NCBI GenBank assembly: GCA_017858735.1
Contig: JAFMBH010000004.1
Location: 1-64,000 of the forward strand
Reading direction: 5' to 3'
Length of the DNA: 64,000 nucleotides
From: Bacteroidota bacterium
GTDB taxonomy: Bacteria > Bacteroidota > Bacteroidia > Chitinophagales > Saprospiraceae
The first letter of the stretch is position 1. Every line of letters begins with the position of its first letter. Below the pieces are notes generated by a model, which saw only the letters and a list, made by a program, of their open reading frames with translations, was not told where the DNA came from and ran no database searches. The position numbers were made by a program, and so were the translations under genes. This document shows positions 55,018 to 64,000 of this stretch, in pieces.

Positions 55018-57429
55018 ATGACAAAGTTAAAAGGATTATTTAAAGTTATTTACGTTATTCCTTTATTATGGTTAATGGGGTGTTCTACAACGAAGTATAG
55101 AAATAATTATACCTATTTACTTAGAAAAAATAATATTGAATGGCCAAAAAATCAATTCATCGACGATAAAAGTAATTTAACTTATGTTTTAAAAACCAAT
55201 TTAAAACCTGCTATCAATAAAAAATTTTTACTCATACCCAGGATTTGGTTCTATTACAAAGCAAGTCAGATAAACGATACTACAAAATTAGATAAATGGC
55301 AAAGGGAGGTTATCGGTGAAGAACCAGCGATTATTAAATTTAATCAAATGGAAACCAACACGATAAATGCTAAAAATTATCTCCAGTCAAAAGGGTATTT
55401 AGATGCAAAAGTAACCTTTAAAATGGATACCATTAAAGGGTTAAAAGGAGATATTACCTACAACATACAACCAGGAAACATATATAATATTGATACGATT
55501 ATTTTCACCAGTCCCGATAAAGAAATTGAACAAGAATTAATTAATATCAGTAAAAATACCTTGTTAGGGAAAAATAAACCTTTTGAGTACGGTTTGTATA
55601 ACCTTGAAAAAGAGAGAATTATTAAGCATTTAAGGAATGAGGGGTATTTAAATTTTTCGCAAAATGTTTTTGAAGAATTAGAAGTTGATACATCGGCCAT
55701 ACCCTATAAAACCCAACTTTATCAAAACATATCTTTTCCATTAAATGACAGTAATCATGTTTCATATACCATTCGATATTGTAGGGTTAATATAAATGCA
55801 GAAACAAATGACTCATTAAAAAATATAATAGATACCACTTTGTTCGGCATTCAATTGAATAGTTATGACGCAGAATGGCAGGTAAAACCTAAACAGTTAA
55901 TAAAGTCTATTAGATTCAGACCAGGTACAAAATATAAAGAAGAAGATTACACCGAAAGTTTACGGTTACTGTCCAGTTTAGGTGTATTCAAATTTATCCG
56001 CATTAAACCAGTCATCAATCAAGGAGAAGCGGTGGTTGACATTGATATTGAGCTATCCAGTGCGCCAAAGATTGAAATTGGATTTGATGTAGAATTAAAT
56101 TATACCAATAGAAGTAATGCGGCCGGTGCCGGAAATCTCATTGGATTTTCAATGAGCCCATCTATAAGACACAGAAATCTACTTCGTGGCGCAGAAAATA
56201 GTTTGTTTAATTTATCGGCTGGTGTAGAATTTAATCCAGAGCCAAGAAGTAAATTTTGGAATACCATAGACCTGAGAGCTCAAAATACCATATCTATTCC
56301 CCGTTTCAATAATTATTTAGGAACCTGGCGTTTAATGAAATATTTAAGTCCAGGGAATACTGAGTTCTGGAAGAAATTTGAAGAATTTTCCACTGCAAAA
56401 TTAACTGCCAGTGCAGGTTATGTATTGTTATTAGATTTTTACCGCTATCAATTAGCGAATCTTACTTATGGCGTAGAGTTAAATCTGGGACAAAGCAAAC
56501 GAATATCTGTAAATCATGCTGCTTTTGACTATATTCGACCTTATTTTTTCACTCAAGGTCAAAAAATAATTGAAACAAATCCCTTTTTGGCAAATAGTTT
56601 CTCTAAACAATTATTTGCCAGTATATTATTCAGAGATATAAATTTTGCCAACCAAAAGGTCCAAAATATAAGAGGAATATCTAATCAATTTAACTTTAAT
56701 TTTGAAACAGCAGGAGGAGAACTTTGGCTGCTTAATAAAACCGTCGATGAAATTTCAGGGACCAAAAATCCATTTAAAATTTTCTCAACCGTTTTTTCTC
56801 AATTTGTTAAATCAGAAGTGGATTTCAGATTTTACTATAATTCGCCAAATAACAATACTTTTGCAGCCAGAATAAATACAGGATTAGCTTTACCGTTTGG
56901 ATATACAACTACGGTTCCTTACATAAAGCAATTTTATGTTGGTGGCCCCAATAGTATAAGAGGCTGGGCTGCCAGAGGTTTAGGTCCGGGCGGGTATATC
57001 GATTCCTTTTCACTTACTGAGAGCAATCGCTTGGTATTTTTTCAGACGGGTGACTTGAAAATAGAGTTTAACTTAGAATGGCGCTTTAAGGCTTTTTGGC
57101 GAGTTCAAGGCGCACTATTTCTTGATGGTGGAAATGTTTGGACGTTAAAAAAAGATGAATCAAGACCTGGGTCTAACTTTCAATGGAAAAAGAACCTAAA
57201 CACAGAACCATTCAATCCTAAAGGTCAGAGTGATGCTTTTTATAAGCAAATTGCCTTAAGTCCTGGGGTAGGAATGAGAATAGATTTTACCTATTTTATG
57301 TTCCGCCTTGATTTGGGAATACCTCTTAGATATCCTTATAGTGGAATAGACGGTAGTTACTGGGCAAAAAAAGAAGATCTAAAATGGAAGAATGTCAATC
57401 TTAATTTTGGTCTTGGATTACCTTTTTAG
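55018..57429 (+). CDS. TamL-like outer-membrane lipoprotein (BamA/TamA superfamily)
   Basis: 803 residues. Signal and lipobox LMGC (Cys22), then POTRA-like domains (residues about 100-370: AKNYLQSKGYLDAKVTF, YNLEKERIIKHLRNEGYLNF, EEDYTESLRLLSSLGVFKFI) and a C-terminal 16-stranded barrel (about 380-803) with the diagnostic GGPNSIRGWAARGLGPGGY loop. TamL replaces TamA in Bacteroidota and helps insert outer-membrane proteins; the partner tamB is not in the window. Its stop overlaps the stop of the convergent gene (TTAG). Confidence 0.88.
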   Translation: MTKLKGLFKVIYVIPLLWLMGCSTTKYRNNYTYLLRKNNIEWPKNQFIDDKSNLTYVLKTNLKPAINKKFLLIPRIWFYYKASQINDTTKLDKWQREVIGEEPAIIKFNQMETNTINAKNYLQSKGYLDAKVTFKMDTIKGLKGDITYNIQPGNIYNIDTIIFTSPDKEIEQELINISKNTLLGKNKPFEYGLYNLEKERIIKHLRNEGYLNFSQNVFEELEVDTSAIPYKTQLYQNISFPLNDSNHVSYTIRYCRVNINAETNDSLKNIIDTTLFGIQLNSYDAEWQVKPKQLIKSIRFRPGTKYKEEDYTESLRLLSSLGVFKFIRIKPVINQGEAVVDIDIELSSAPKIEIGFDVELNYTNRSNAAGAGNLIGFSMSPSIRHRNLLRGAENSLFNLSAGVEFNPEPRSKFWNTIDLRAQNTISIPRFNNYLGTWRLMKYLSPGNTEFWKKFEEFSTAKLTASAGYVLLLDFYRYQLANLTYGVELNLGQSKRISVNHAAFDYIRPYFFTQGQKIIETNPFLANSFSKQLFASILFRDINFANQKVQNIRGISNQFNFNFETAGGELWLLNKTVDEISGTKNPFKIFSTVFSQFVKSEVDFRFYYNSPNNNTFAARINTGLALPFGYTTTVPYIKQFYVGGPNSIRGWAARGLGPGGYIDSFSLTESNRLVFFQTGDLKIEFNLEWRFKAFWRVQGALFLDGGNVWTLKKDESRPGSNFQWKKNLNTEPFNPKGQSDAFYKQIALSPGVGMRIDFTYFMFRLDLGIPLRYPYSGIDGSYWAKKEDLKWKNVNLNFGLGLPF

Positions 57430-58841
57430 TCTTTTTGCCAGGTAAAACCTGTAAATTTTAAAATCATTACGTTTTGATTTCTATTTAACTGCCATTTTTC
57501 TGCATCGTTTATCGACGTTTTCACTTTTTTAAACTGATACGGAGCTGACAAAAAATGGGCAGATTCAAAATAATCCAAATTCTCCTGAAAAATATTACCC
57601 CCTTTTATCCAATTTTCAAATAATAGATTAACTAAATCAAAAGCTTGAAAAGCTTCAGGTTGTGGAAAAACGCCAAGTTCCTGGTAGAAACTTTGCTGAA
57701 ATTCTCCTATCTCGCTATTTTCATTATTTATAAAATAAGGGGAAGAAACATGAAAATTTAGTATATCAAGAAGTTGAAAATCAACTTTTTCTAAATTTAA
57801 CCAAGGAGATAATCCGTAAACAATGATTTCCTTTTTATCAAATGACTCCCTATTTAATTCTTGCAATAAGTTATTTAAAAAAACTTCATCTGAATGAGAG
57901 GACAAAATAATCACCAATTTTTCTCTTTTTTGTAATTCGGGAACCAGGGTATTTACCCAGGTATTTACATTAGTAGACAATAACAGCGTTTTGGGGAAAG
58001 CCTCCCCTTCTTTTATTCCTTTTGATAGAAATGACGATAAAAATAATTCGTTCAGTTTTGCATCCGAATCTTTCTGTAGAATCAAAATATCTTCAGAACG
58101 TGCGTATTGATTTACATGATCTACAATAGCTGAAATCTGCGTCTCTATATTTGGGTTTACCTGATAGAAAAAAGGATTATCTTCTGTTAAATTCTGAGCC
58201 GCACTAAAAGGAGAAAATAATAATACCCCTGATTTTTTAGCATAATTAGCCAGATATTTGATATTATCTCTGTGATAAGGCCCAATAATCAAGGGTACAT
58301 CTAAAAATCGGTTATCGTCTAAAACTCGTTTTTGAAGAGAAACAGTATCAGGACCAGAGTCCCAAACGAAAGATTCAAACGAAACCCCCTTATTTTTCCA
58401 CTTTTCCAAGGCTAATTTTGCCCCGGTATAATAATGAATAGCCCACCTACTTACCGAATTATTTATTTCACCCCGACCATCGGAAGAAATAAAATCATTA
58501 AGGAAAGGAAGTACAAACCCAATTTTCAAAGTAGCATCTTTTGTTAACTTGCCTTTTGCAATGTGTATTTGATCACTTGGAAATTCCTTTGCTACCTCAT
58601 CGGACTTAATAGGCAGCATCCCATCTGTTGGGGCTATAATAACTGGGAGCGTATCTAATTTTCCAACTAAAATACGAGATTGATTAGCAAAATCAGTAGA
58701 AGGTATAGGCATAACAGAGGCTACGGACCTGCTTGAACTACAAGCGGCCGACAGCAACAAAAAGGAAGCAATTAAAAAATTCAAGAAAATATTATTCCCA
58801 TTCAATGGTAGCCGGGGGTTTGGTACTGATATCATAAACAA
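57426..58841 (-). CDS. Periplasmic-binding-protein-like lipoprotein (LpoA/ABC solute-binding type)
   Basis: Up to 471 residues. Lipobox LSAAC, then an extended linker and a two-lobed periplasmic-binding fold: [86 protein letters not shown]. It resembles receptor-type solute-binding proteins and LpoA-like regulators. No permease is adjacent. The Met at 58841 overlaps guaA by 50 bases; TTG at 58784 (MNFLIASF) is an alternative that starts after guaA but lacks a basic residue. Confidence 0.75.
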   Translation of the reverse strand: MFMISVPNPRLPLNGNNIFLNFLIASFLLLSAACSSSRSVASVMPIPSTDFANQSRILVGKLDTLPVIIAPTDGMLPIKSDEVAKEFPSDQIHIAKGKLTKDATLKIGFVLPFLNDFISSDGRGEINNSVSRWAIHYYTGAKLALEKWKNKGVSFESFVWDSGPDTVSLQKRVLDDNRFLDVPLIIGPYHRDNIKYLANYAKKSGVLLFSPFSAAQNLTEDNPFFYQVNPNIETQISAIVDHVNQYARSEDILILQKDSDAKLNELFLSSFLSKGIKEGEAFPKTLLLSTNVNTWVNTLVPELQKREKLVIILSSHSDEVFLNNLLQELNRESFDKKEIIVYGLSPWLNLEKVDFQLLDILNFHVSSPYFINNENSEIGEFQQSFYQELGVFPQPEAFQAFDLVNLLFENWIKGGNIFQENLDYFESAHFLSAPYQFKKVKTSINDAEKWQLNRNQNVMILKFTGFTWQKD

Positions 58842-60345
58842 CTCTATTTATTCCCTTAACTTGATTAATTATGTCTGTACTTATTTTACCCAAGAACGAA
58901 TATGGTAAATGACACCACTCAGCGGTCATACCGTCCAATGAAGTTACAGCTCTCAGCGCGACCACTTGTTCATAAGTGCGTTCATCACCCATTACACCGA
59001 CGGCAAAAATGGGTAATAAAATAGTGGCAGCCTGCCATACTTCATTATATAGTCCCTCCTCTTTTAATCCATTTATAAAAATAGCATCAGCCTCTTGCAG
59101 CAATCTGACTTTTTCAGCAGTAATATCACCCAATATACGAATACCGAGACCGGGACCTGGAAAAGGGTGTCTGTTTAATATGTCTGGGGCCACGCCCATT
59201 TCTTTACCTACCCTTCTCACCTCATCTTTAAACAACATTCGAAGAGGCTCCACAATTTTTAAATTCAACTTTTCAGGTAAACCACCAACGTTATGATGAG
59301 ATTTTATGGTTACTGAAGGTCCGTGAACAGAAACAGATTCAATGACATCGGGATAGATGGTACCTTGAGCCAAATAAGCTATCTTATTATCGGTACTTTC
59401 GAGGAACTTCGCCTGTTCTTCAAAAATATCAATAAAAGCTTTTCCAATAGCCTTTCTTTTTGCCTCTGGATCAGAAACACCCTTTAATGCTTCATAGAAA
59501 TGAGCTTTAGCGTCCACACCAATGACCCTTAAACCCATATCTTTATAGCTGTGAAGCACTTCCTCATATTCATTTTTCCTGAGTAAACCATTATCAATAA
59601 AAACACAAACCAACTGGTTTCCAATGGCTTTATGAAGTAAAGCTGCCGCAACTGATGAATCAACGCCGCCACTCAATCCTAAAATGACATGATCACTACC
59701 TATTTTACTTTTCAAATCGGCTACGGTAGATTTTACAAAGGCTGCGGGTGTCCAATTACCCTCACAGCCAGCCATATTTCTTACAAAATTTTCCAATATT
59801 TTAAAGCCTTCTACACTATGTGTAACCTCCGGGTGAAATTGTAAACAAACTACTGCCGCTTCAAACGATTTATTATTACTTCCGAAAGCAGCAATAGGAA
59901 TGTCATTTGTTTTAGCTAAAACTTCAAAGCCTTCAGGAATTTTAGTAATAGTATCAGCATGTGACATCCAAACCTGGCTATTCATTTCAACGCCGTCAAA
60001 TAACTTACTATGATCAGAAACGATCTCAAGAGAAGCTTTACCGTATTCTCTTTTATCTGATTTTTCCACTTTTCCGCCAAGCGACTGAGCAATATATTGC
60101 GCCCCATAACAGATACCCAATACTGGTAAACGGCCTAAAATCTCAGATAAATCAACTTTAAGTGCATTTTCGTCTTGTACAGAAAATGGACTACCTGATA
60201 AAATGACCCCCTTGAAATTAGAGAGATCATCCGGAACATGGTTAAACGGCTTTATTTCACTGTAAACCTCCATTTCCCTGACTCGTCGGGCAATGAGTTG
60301 AGTGTATTGAGAACCAAAATCTAAAATTAATATCGAATCCTGCAT
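58792..60345 (-). CDS. guaA: GMP synthase (glutamine-hydrolysing)
   Basis: 517 residues. Class I glutamine amidotransferase domain (residues 1-200) with SGSPFSVQD, catalytic Cys in LGICYGAQY, and [12 protein letters not shown]-pyrophosphatase domain with [15 protein letters not shown]-terminal dimerisation domain ending [17 protein letters not shown]. It makes GMP from XMP in the cytoplasm. Upstream of it on the same strand lie nusB, a BT_3928-like gene and a DUF1599 gene. Confidence 0.97.
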   Translation of the reverse strand: MQDSILILDFGSQYTQLIARRVREMEVYSEIKPFNHVPDDLSNFKGVILSGSPFSVQDENALKVDLSEILGRLPVLGICYGAQYIAQSLGGKVEKSDKREYGKASLEIVSDHSKLFDGVEMNSQVWMSHADTITKIPEGFEVLAKTNDIPIAAFGSNNKSFEAAVVCLQFHPEVTHSVEGFKILENFVRNMAGCEGNWTPAAFVKSTVADLKSKIGSDHVILGLSGGVDSSVAAALLHKAIGNQLVCVFIDNGLLRKNEYEEVLHSYKDMGLRVIGVDAKAHFYEALKGVSDPEAKRKAIGKAFIDIFEEQAKFLESTDNKIAYLAQGTIYPDVIESVSVHGPSVTIKSHHNVGGLPEKLNLKIVEPLRMLFKDEVRRVGKEMGVAPDILNRHPFPGPGLGIRILGDITAEKVRLLQEADAIFINGLKEEGLYNEVWQAATILLPIFAVGVMGDERTYEQVVALRAVTSLDGMTAEWCHLPYSFLGKISTDIINQVKGINRVVYDISTKPPATIEWE

Positions 60346-60369
60346 AATCTATTGATATTCTGTGGTTTA

Positions 60370-61308
60370 CTAGCTATCAAGCAGACCTCTACCCTCTTTT
60401 AAAATTTTTTGATCTTCCGTTAGTTGTTTAAACAACCTATCTAAGATACCATTAATAAAATCTTTACTTTTATCTGTAGAATAGGTTTTTGATATCTCAA
60501 CATACTCATTTAAAGTAACTTTTCCTGGAATAGAATTGAAATTCATCAATTCTGCAATAGCCATTTTTATTAAAATCATATCAATGACAGCCACTCTTTC
60601 AGCATCCCAATTTTGCAAATTCGGAGAAATTATTTCCAATAATTCCTTGTCCTTAAAAAATACAGTCTCCAGTAAAAACTCACCAAAATCAACCGTAGCC
60701 TCATCGGAAGGAATATATTCTTTGTAAAAATCAGAAGCTACGGGAAGTTGTTTTAATGTCTTTTTAACTGCACCAACCACCAAAGATTCATCATCAATCC
60801 ATTGAGAATAATTATCCTCAAGTATTTCCTGGAAGTGATTAGATTGAAGACAGGTCTTTAATAAACTCAAATAAATATTAACGTAATCTTCAGGTGTTAA
60901 CGAATCTGCTATTAAAAATTCCTTATATTCTTCCGATTTTAAGAACTCGTTATACATTAATCGAACCAAATCTTCGTCTAATTTTTCTCTTATATCATGG
61001 GTGTCAATAAGATTAAACAACCCAATGTTATCGGAAAGCGATTTAATATATGGGTTAGTCGCTAAGATTGGTTTAAATAATTTATCCTCTTCCGTAGGTC
61101 TATGTCTTGATTTTCTATTTTTCAAGTCAGTGGAGGCATAACCTGCTATTTTAATCACATAAAATAACACCAAAAGATAAAGATCAAAAGATTGATTAAT
61201 CTGTCTTCTATAACCTAAAAGCCCCTTGGTATAATCCTGAGTAACATCTCTGCCCAAGGCATACAAAATTTGCATCACCTTTACCCTAACATTTCTTCGA
61301 CTCAGCAT
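60370..61308 (-). CDS. nusB: Transcription antitermination factor NusB (long Bacteroidota form)
   Basis: 312 residues, about twice the length of enteric NusB. The start MLSRRNVRVKVMQILYAL and the end, LDRLFKQLTEDQKI, with WDAERVAVIDMILIKMAIAELM and NEYVEISKTYSTDKSKDFINGIL, are NusB; the middle about 150 residues are an insertion typical of Bacteroidota. It binds boxA RNA with NusE during rRNA transcription. Next to it, 24 bases away, is guaA. Confidence 0.92.
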   Translation of the reverse strand: MLSRRNVRVKVMQILYALGRDVTQDYTKGLLGYRRQINQSFDLYLLVLFYVIKIAGYASTDLKNRKSRHRPTEEDKLFKPILATNPYIKSLSDNIGLFNLIDTHDIREKLDEDLVRLMYNEFLKSEEYKEFLIADSLTPEDYVNIYLSLLKTCLQSNHFQEILEDNYSQWIDDESLVVGAVKKTLKQLPVASDFYKEYIPSDEATVDFGEFLLETVFFKDKELLEIISPNLQNWDAERVAVIDMILIKMAIAELMNFNSIPGKVTLNEYVEISKTYSTDKSKDFINGILDRLFKQLTEDQKILKEGRGLLDS

Positions 61309-61334
61309 AACAGTACTTAAAATTTTAAAAAATC

Positions 61335-62819
61335 TTATTTATTTAAATCAAACAAAGTGATAAGTTCTTTGGCATCAGGCAATTGATTTATATGCCAATT
61401 AGAAATCACTTTTCCGTCTTTTAATAAAACCACGCCAGGATTGGAACGCACAATCGTTTTCAACAAAATATCATCAGCCATATAAATAGGAAAATCAACT
61501 TTCAATGATTTTTGAAAATCAGTAATCATTTGTTTATCGGTATATTTTGTAATGGCGAAAACTTTAATATTTTCCTTCAATAGTGGATTTAAAACAGGGA
61601 GAAGGTTATTTTTCCAGGATGCTACATAATTTTCTTTCCAGGAATAGGTCTTAACGGGTATCGTTTTTTCTACTATTCTGTCAAAAACATTATTATATTG
61701 ATAGGTTTTTCCTACTAACACACTATCCAATACAAATACAGAATCTCTCTGAATTCTGGTAGTATTCACTACGGATTCATTTAATTTATATGCGATAATC
61801 ATAAATGAAAAGCCAGGATAATTTAAAATATCCTCTGTTTTATCATTTCCATCAATGTCAGCTACTTCAAAATCACTCACTTTAGTTTTTTCAATGGCTG
61901 GCTCAGACTTCATCTGTTCAAGCTTCCATTCTGAGGTAGGATATTTACTATATTCCAGCATATAGGTATCAAAAGGCACTTCAACGATCTCTCCTGACTT
62001 TAAATTAGTCATTTTATAAGCAACAATTTTTACAGCGGCGGCAGCTTCCTTCTCGCTTTTTTTCATTTCTCTTATATTATTTCCTATTTTAAACGGCCTG
62101 AAATCTGTGTGTGGCAAATCCCATACAAAATTGGAGAAAGAATAAAAAGTGAAGCCAGCCAGACTAATAGCAAGAATACTGTTCCTGGTTACCGGAGTAA
62201 AAAGAGTAAATAAACTTTTGTTAAATACAATAAATAAAATAGCTGGAACGAGTAAAAATATATCTTTCAAAAAAGAAACTTTTGGTTTCAACTTAATAAA
62301 ATCACCAAAACAACCGCAATCCGTTACCTTCATATTGGTCTCTACATAATCGCCCCATTGAGAAAACGAGAAAAAATTAACGCCTTCGGGAACATAACCA
62401 GTGAGATAGGTAAAACCTGTTAAAAAGGTAAAAAACAAAATAAGCAAGAAAAAAGACCAGGATGTAATTTTATGATAAATGCCAAAAAGCAGCATAATAC
62501 CCAAAACAATTTCAAAAACAATCATAATTACAGCAAAAACGATAGCATATTCTGCCATAACTGGAAAAATATCGGCCAAAGAACTCAGGGAGGTTTGTGA
62601 AAAGGTCACTTTAAACTCTGCAAAATATTGTTCCATTTTATAAGCCGTTCCCAGTGGATCTATGGCTTTCACCCAACCAGAAAATATAAATAAGGCACCA
62701 CTAAAACTTTGCAGGAACGTTATCAAAATATTTTTTGATTTCTGCCATAAGAAATAGACCATAGCTGTCCATATTCCTCCTGCAATGGCCATATACATTA
62801 TTATATCTGTAAGTGTCAT
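61335..62819 (-). CDS. BT_3928-type membrane protein (DoxX-like plus redox-like domain)
   Basis: 494 residues. The N-terminal half has five or six membrane helices (ILITFLQSFSGALFIFSGWVKA, YAIVFAVIMIVFEIVLGIMLLFGI, SFFLLILFFTFLTG) with the acidic loop and VTDCGCFGDFIKLKP, as in MauE/DoxX proteins. The C-terminal half, outside the membrane, is a thioredoxin-like region (SDFEVADIDGNDKTEDIL, DFPIYMADDILLKTIV, PGVVLLKDGKVISNWHINQL), without a CxxC. Found beside DUF1599 in many Bacteroidota; function not known. Confidence 0.83.
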   Translation of the reverse strand: MTLTDIIMYMAIAGGIWTAMVYFLWQKSKNILITFLQSFSGALFIFSGWVKAIDPLGTAYKMEQYFAEFKVTFSQTSLSSLADIFPVMAEYAIVFAVIMIVFEIVLGIMLLFGIYHKITSWSFFLLILFFTFLTGFTYLTGYVPEGVNFFSFSQWGDYVETNMKVTDCGCFGDFIKLKPKVSFLKDIFLLVPAILFIVFNKSLFTLFTPVTRNSILAISLAGFTFYSFSNFVWDLPHTDFRPFKIGNNIREMKKSEKEAAAAVKIVAYKMTNLKSGEIVEVPFDTYMLEYSKYPTSEWKLEQMKSEPAIEKTKVSDFEVADIDGNDKTEDILNYPGFSFMIIAYKLNESVVNTTRIQRDSVFVLDSVLVGKTYQYNNVFDRIVEKTIPVKTYSWKENYVASWKNNLLPVLNPLLKENIKVFAITKYTDKQMITDFQKSLKVDFPIYMADDILLKTIVRSNPGVVLLKDGKVISNWHINQLPDAKELITLFDLNK

Positions 62820-62843
62820 ATATAAGTTTTTAGTTTTAAAAAA

Positions 62844-63392
62844 TTAAACTTCTGATTGTTCTGTTATTTTGATAAGGGAGAAAACAGCATAATTTAAAAT
62901 ATCCTGATAATTTGCGTCAACCCCTTCTGAGATATTTGTTTTACCAAAATTATCTTCAATTTGTTTGATTCTCAGCAATTTAGTTAACATAATATCTACC
63001 AAAGAACTTAACCTCATTTCTCGCCAGACCTCGCCATAATCATGGTTTTTATTACTCATTAAATGTTTGGCTATACCGACCTGTTTGTTGTATAAAGAAA
63101 CAGCTTCTTCTTTTGAAATATCGAATGGATAATCATCAGGCAATTCAAGTTGAATTAAGGCCATAATGCTGTAATTAACCACCGCTTGATATTCCTGTTT
63201 TATGGGGTCAACAATTTTTTGAGCACCCATAATTTGAATGGTGCGTATGCGTTTTACTTTTATCAGAAGTTGATCAGTCAGGGAAGTTGGCCTTAAAACA
63301 CGCCAAGAAGTTCCATAATCTAACGTTTTCTGGATAAAAAGTTCCCTACATGCCAATATTTCAGTGTCGTACTGACTAAGCGTTCTTTCCAC
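62844..63392 (-). CDS. DUF1599 family protein
   Basis: 182 residues made of two related halves, each with a D-Y-G-x-x-W motif: TLDYGTSWRVLRPTSLTDQ and NHDYGEVWREMRLSSLVDI, each followed by Leu-rich helices (LLIKVKRIRTIQ, MLTKLLRIKQIE). This is the DUF1599 (nucleotide-modification-associated) pattern. It heads a run with the BT_3928-type gene, a neighbour pair I recall as common in the phylum. On the minus strand a TATATTTG box at 63423-63416 lies just upstream as a possible -7. Confidence 0.85.
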   Translation of the reverse strand: MERTLSQYDTEILACRELFIQKTLDYGTSWRVLRPTSLTDQLLIKVKRIRTIQIMGAQKIVDPIKQEYQAVVNYSIMALIQLELPDDYPFDISKEEAVSLYNKQVGIAKHLMSNKNHDYGEVWREMRLSSLVDIMLTKLLRIKQIEDNFGKTNISEGVDANYQDILNYAVFSLIKITEQSEV

Positions 63393-63449
63393 GCAAGCAA
63401 TTTTATAAATTTTTGCAAATATAGGTAATTAGTTGATAATGGTAAGACA

Positions 63450-63478
63450 TTGTTTACTGACAATTGCTATTATCTTTG
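63450..63478 (+). promoter_or_regulatory. Bacteroidota-type promoter of the DMT transporter gene
   Basis: TTG at 63450-63452, 18 bases, then TATCTTTG at 63471-63478; predicted start near 63485, about 11 bases before the ATG at 63496. Confidence 0.5.
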
Positions 63479-63495
63479 TTTTTAAAAAGAAATAA

Positions 63496-64000
63496 ATGCT
63501 TTATCTGACCTTATCCATTTTGAGTTCGTGCACCTTACTTTGGATGTTTCGCTATTTTTCTGACAAAAATTTAAATATCCAGGGAATAATTACTATAAAT
63601 TATATTACTTGCCTTATCTCAACATTGGTAGTTAATGCTGACACCTTGAATTTTCAATCCATAAAAGACGAACCGTTGAACGGATATGCTTTTCTTTTAG
63701 GTGGGTTATTTATCATAACCTTTAACATCATGTCCAAAACAGTAACTCATTTTGGCATTATGATAAGTTCAGTCACTCAAAAAATGTCTCTGATAGCCCC
63801 CATACTGATTGGCGTTCTATTTTATGCTGAAAATCTTACTATTTTTCGCATCATTGGCATTATTGCTGCCATGAGTGCCATTGTAGTCATCAATATGCCG
63901 TTCAATAAAGACCCGGAACAGAAAAGAAAATGGATTTTATGGCTTTACCCCCTTTTAACCTGGCTTTTAAGTTCCATCATCGATTCCGCTTTTTACCTTT
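63496..64000 (+). CDS. EamA/DMT-family transporter (5' part, cut by the window end)
   Basis: 168 codons to the edge, starting MLYLTLSILSSCTLLW. Four or five hydrophobic helices are visible, including FLLGGLFIITFNIM and IGVLFYAENLTIFRIIGIIAAMSA, the latter resembling the paired EamA repeat end (GE-x-x-T/I). Some drug/metabolite transporters carry out amino-acid or metabolite export; the substrate cannot be told. The upstream 100 bases carry a -33/-7 promoter. Confidence 0.72.
   Translation, partial: MLYLTLSILSSCTLLWMFRYFSDKNLNIQGIITINYITCLISTLVVNADTLNFQSIKDEPLNGYAFLLGGLFIITFNIMSKTVTHFGIMISSVTQKMSLIAPILIGVLFYAENLTIFRIIGIIAAMSAIVVINMPFNKDPEQKRKWILWLYPLLTWLLSSIIDSAFYL

Overview
The window is chromosomal DNA of an AT-rich member of the Bacteroidota. 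The evidence is: several large secreted proteins carrying Bacteroidota-type domains (SprB repeats, a gliding-motility-associated C-terminal domain, a choice-of-anchor B domain, type IX sorting tails); promoters of the TTG-N18-20-TAnnTTTG (-33/-7) type; an almost complete lack of Shine-Dalgarno sequences; and family-specific forms such as a 312-residue NusB and a TamL-type lipoprotein. A proteorhodopsin, retinal synthesis and a DASH cryptochrome suggest an aerobic, light-exposed aquatic organism. I cannot fix the family; Saprospiria- or Cytophagia-like lineages fit best.

Layout. 1-900: the 5' end of a minus-strand secreted-protein gene whose signal peptide is written almost entirely in a (TATC)n(TGTC)n tetranucleotide tract, followed by a repeat-bearing non-coding stretch. 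0.9-16.9 kb: a DUF4403 lipoprotein, a VPS10/sortilin-like beta-propeller protein, dihydroorotase, PurK, a DASH cryptochrome, a ChaN-like lipoprotein with a small cytochrome c, a 777-residue type IX-secreted protein and an acyltransferase. 16.9-22.6 kb: miaA, then crtY-blh-proteorhodopsin (a complete retinal-based light-driven proton pump), with a stand-alone nitric oxide synthase oxygenase converging on it across one shared perfect hairpin, and a MenI-like thioesterase. 22.6-29.6 kb: secreted proteins, a trypsin-like peptidase and a pullulanase. 29.7-34.7 kb: PEP carboxylase, pgk and gapA (central carbon). 35 kb: two identical tRNA-Glu genes. 35.2-38.8 kb: a zinc-ribbon protein with a lost cysteine, a Gfo/Idh/MocA oxidoreductase, a nitroreductase interrupted by an in-frame TGA, and a ferredoxin-NADP reductase-like enzyme. 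38.9-43.9 kb: a 1651-residue SprB-repeat surface protein. 44.6-48.4 kb: two MauG/MbnH-like di-heme proteins and two MbnP-like lipoproteins in one array. 48.4-64 kb: housekeeping and envelope genes (DnaQ-like exonuclease, ApbE, DoxX, TerC, TrmD, FKBP, UbiX, thioredoxin, TrmH/TamL, GuaA, NusB, a BT_3928-type protein, DUF1599), ending in a DMT transporter cut by the window edge.

The most notable items are the phase-variable signal peptide at the left edge (both off-frames stop directly after the tract, and a good promoter lies upstream), the duplicated MbnP/MbnH-type copper/redox cassette in which one MbnP has lost the family's Trp and His residues, and the rhodopsin/NO-synthase neighbourhood. 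No CRISPR array, insertion sequence, prophage or rRNA operon was found.
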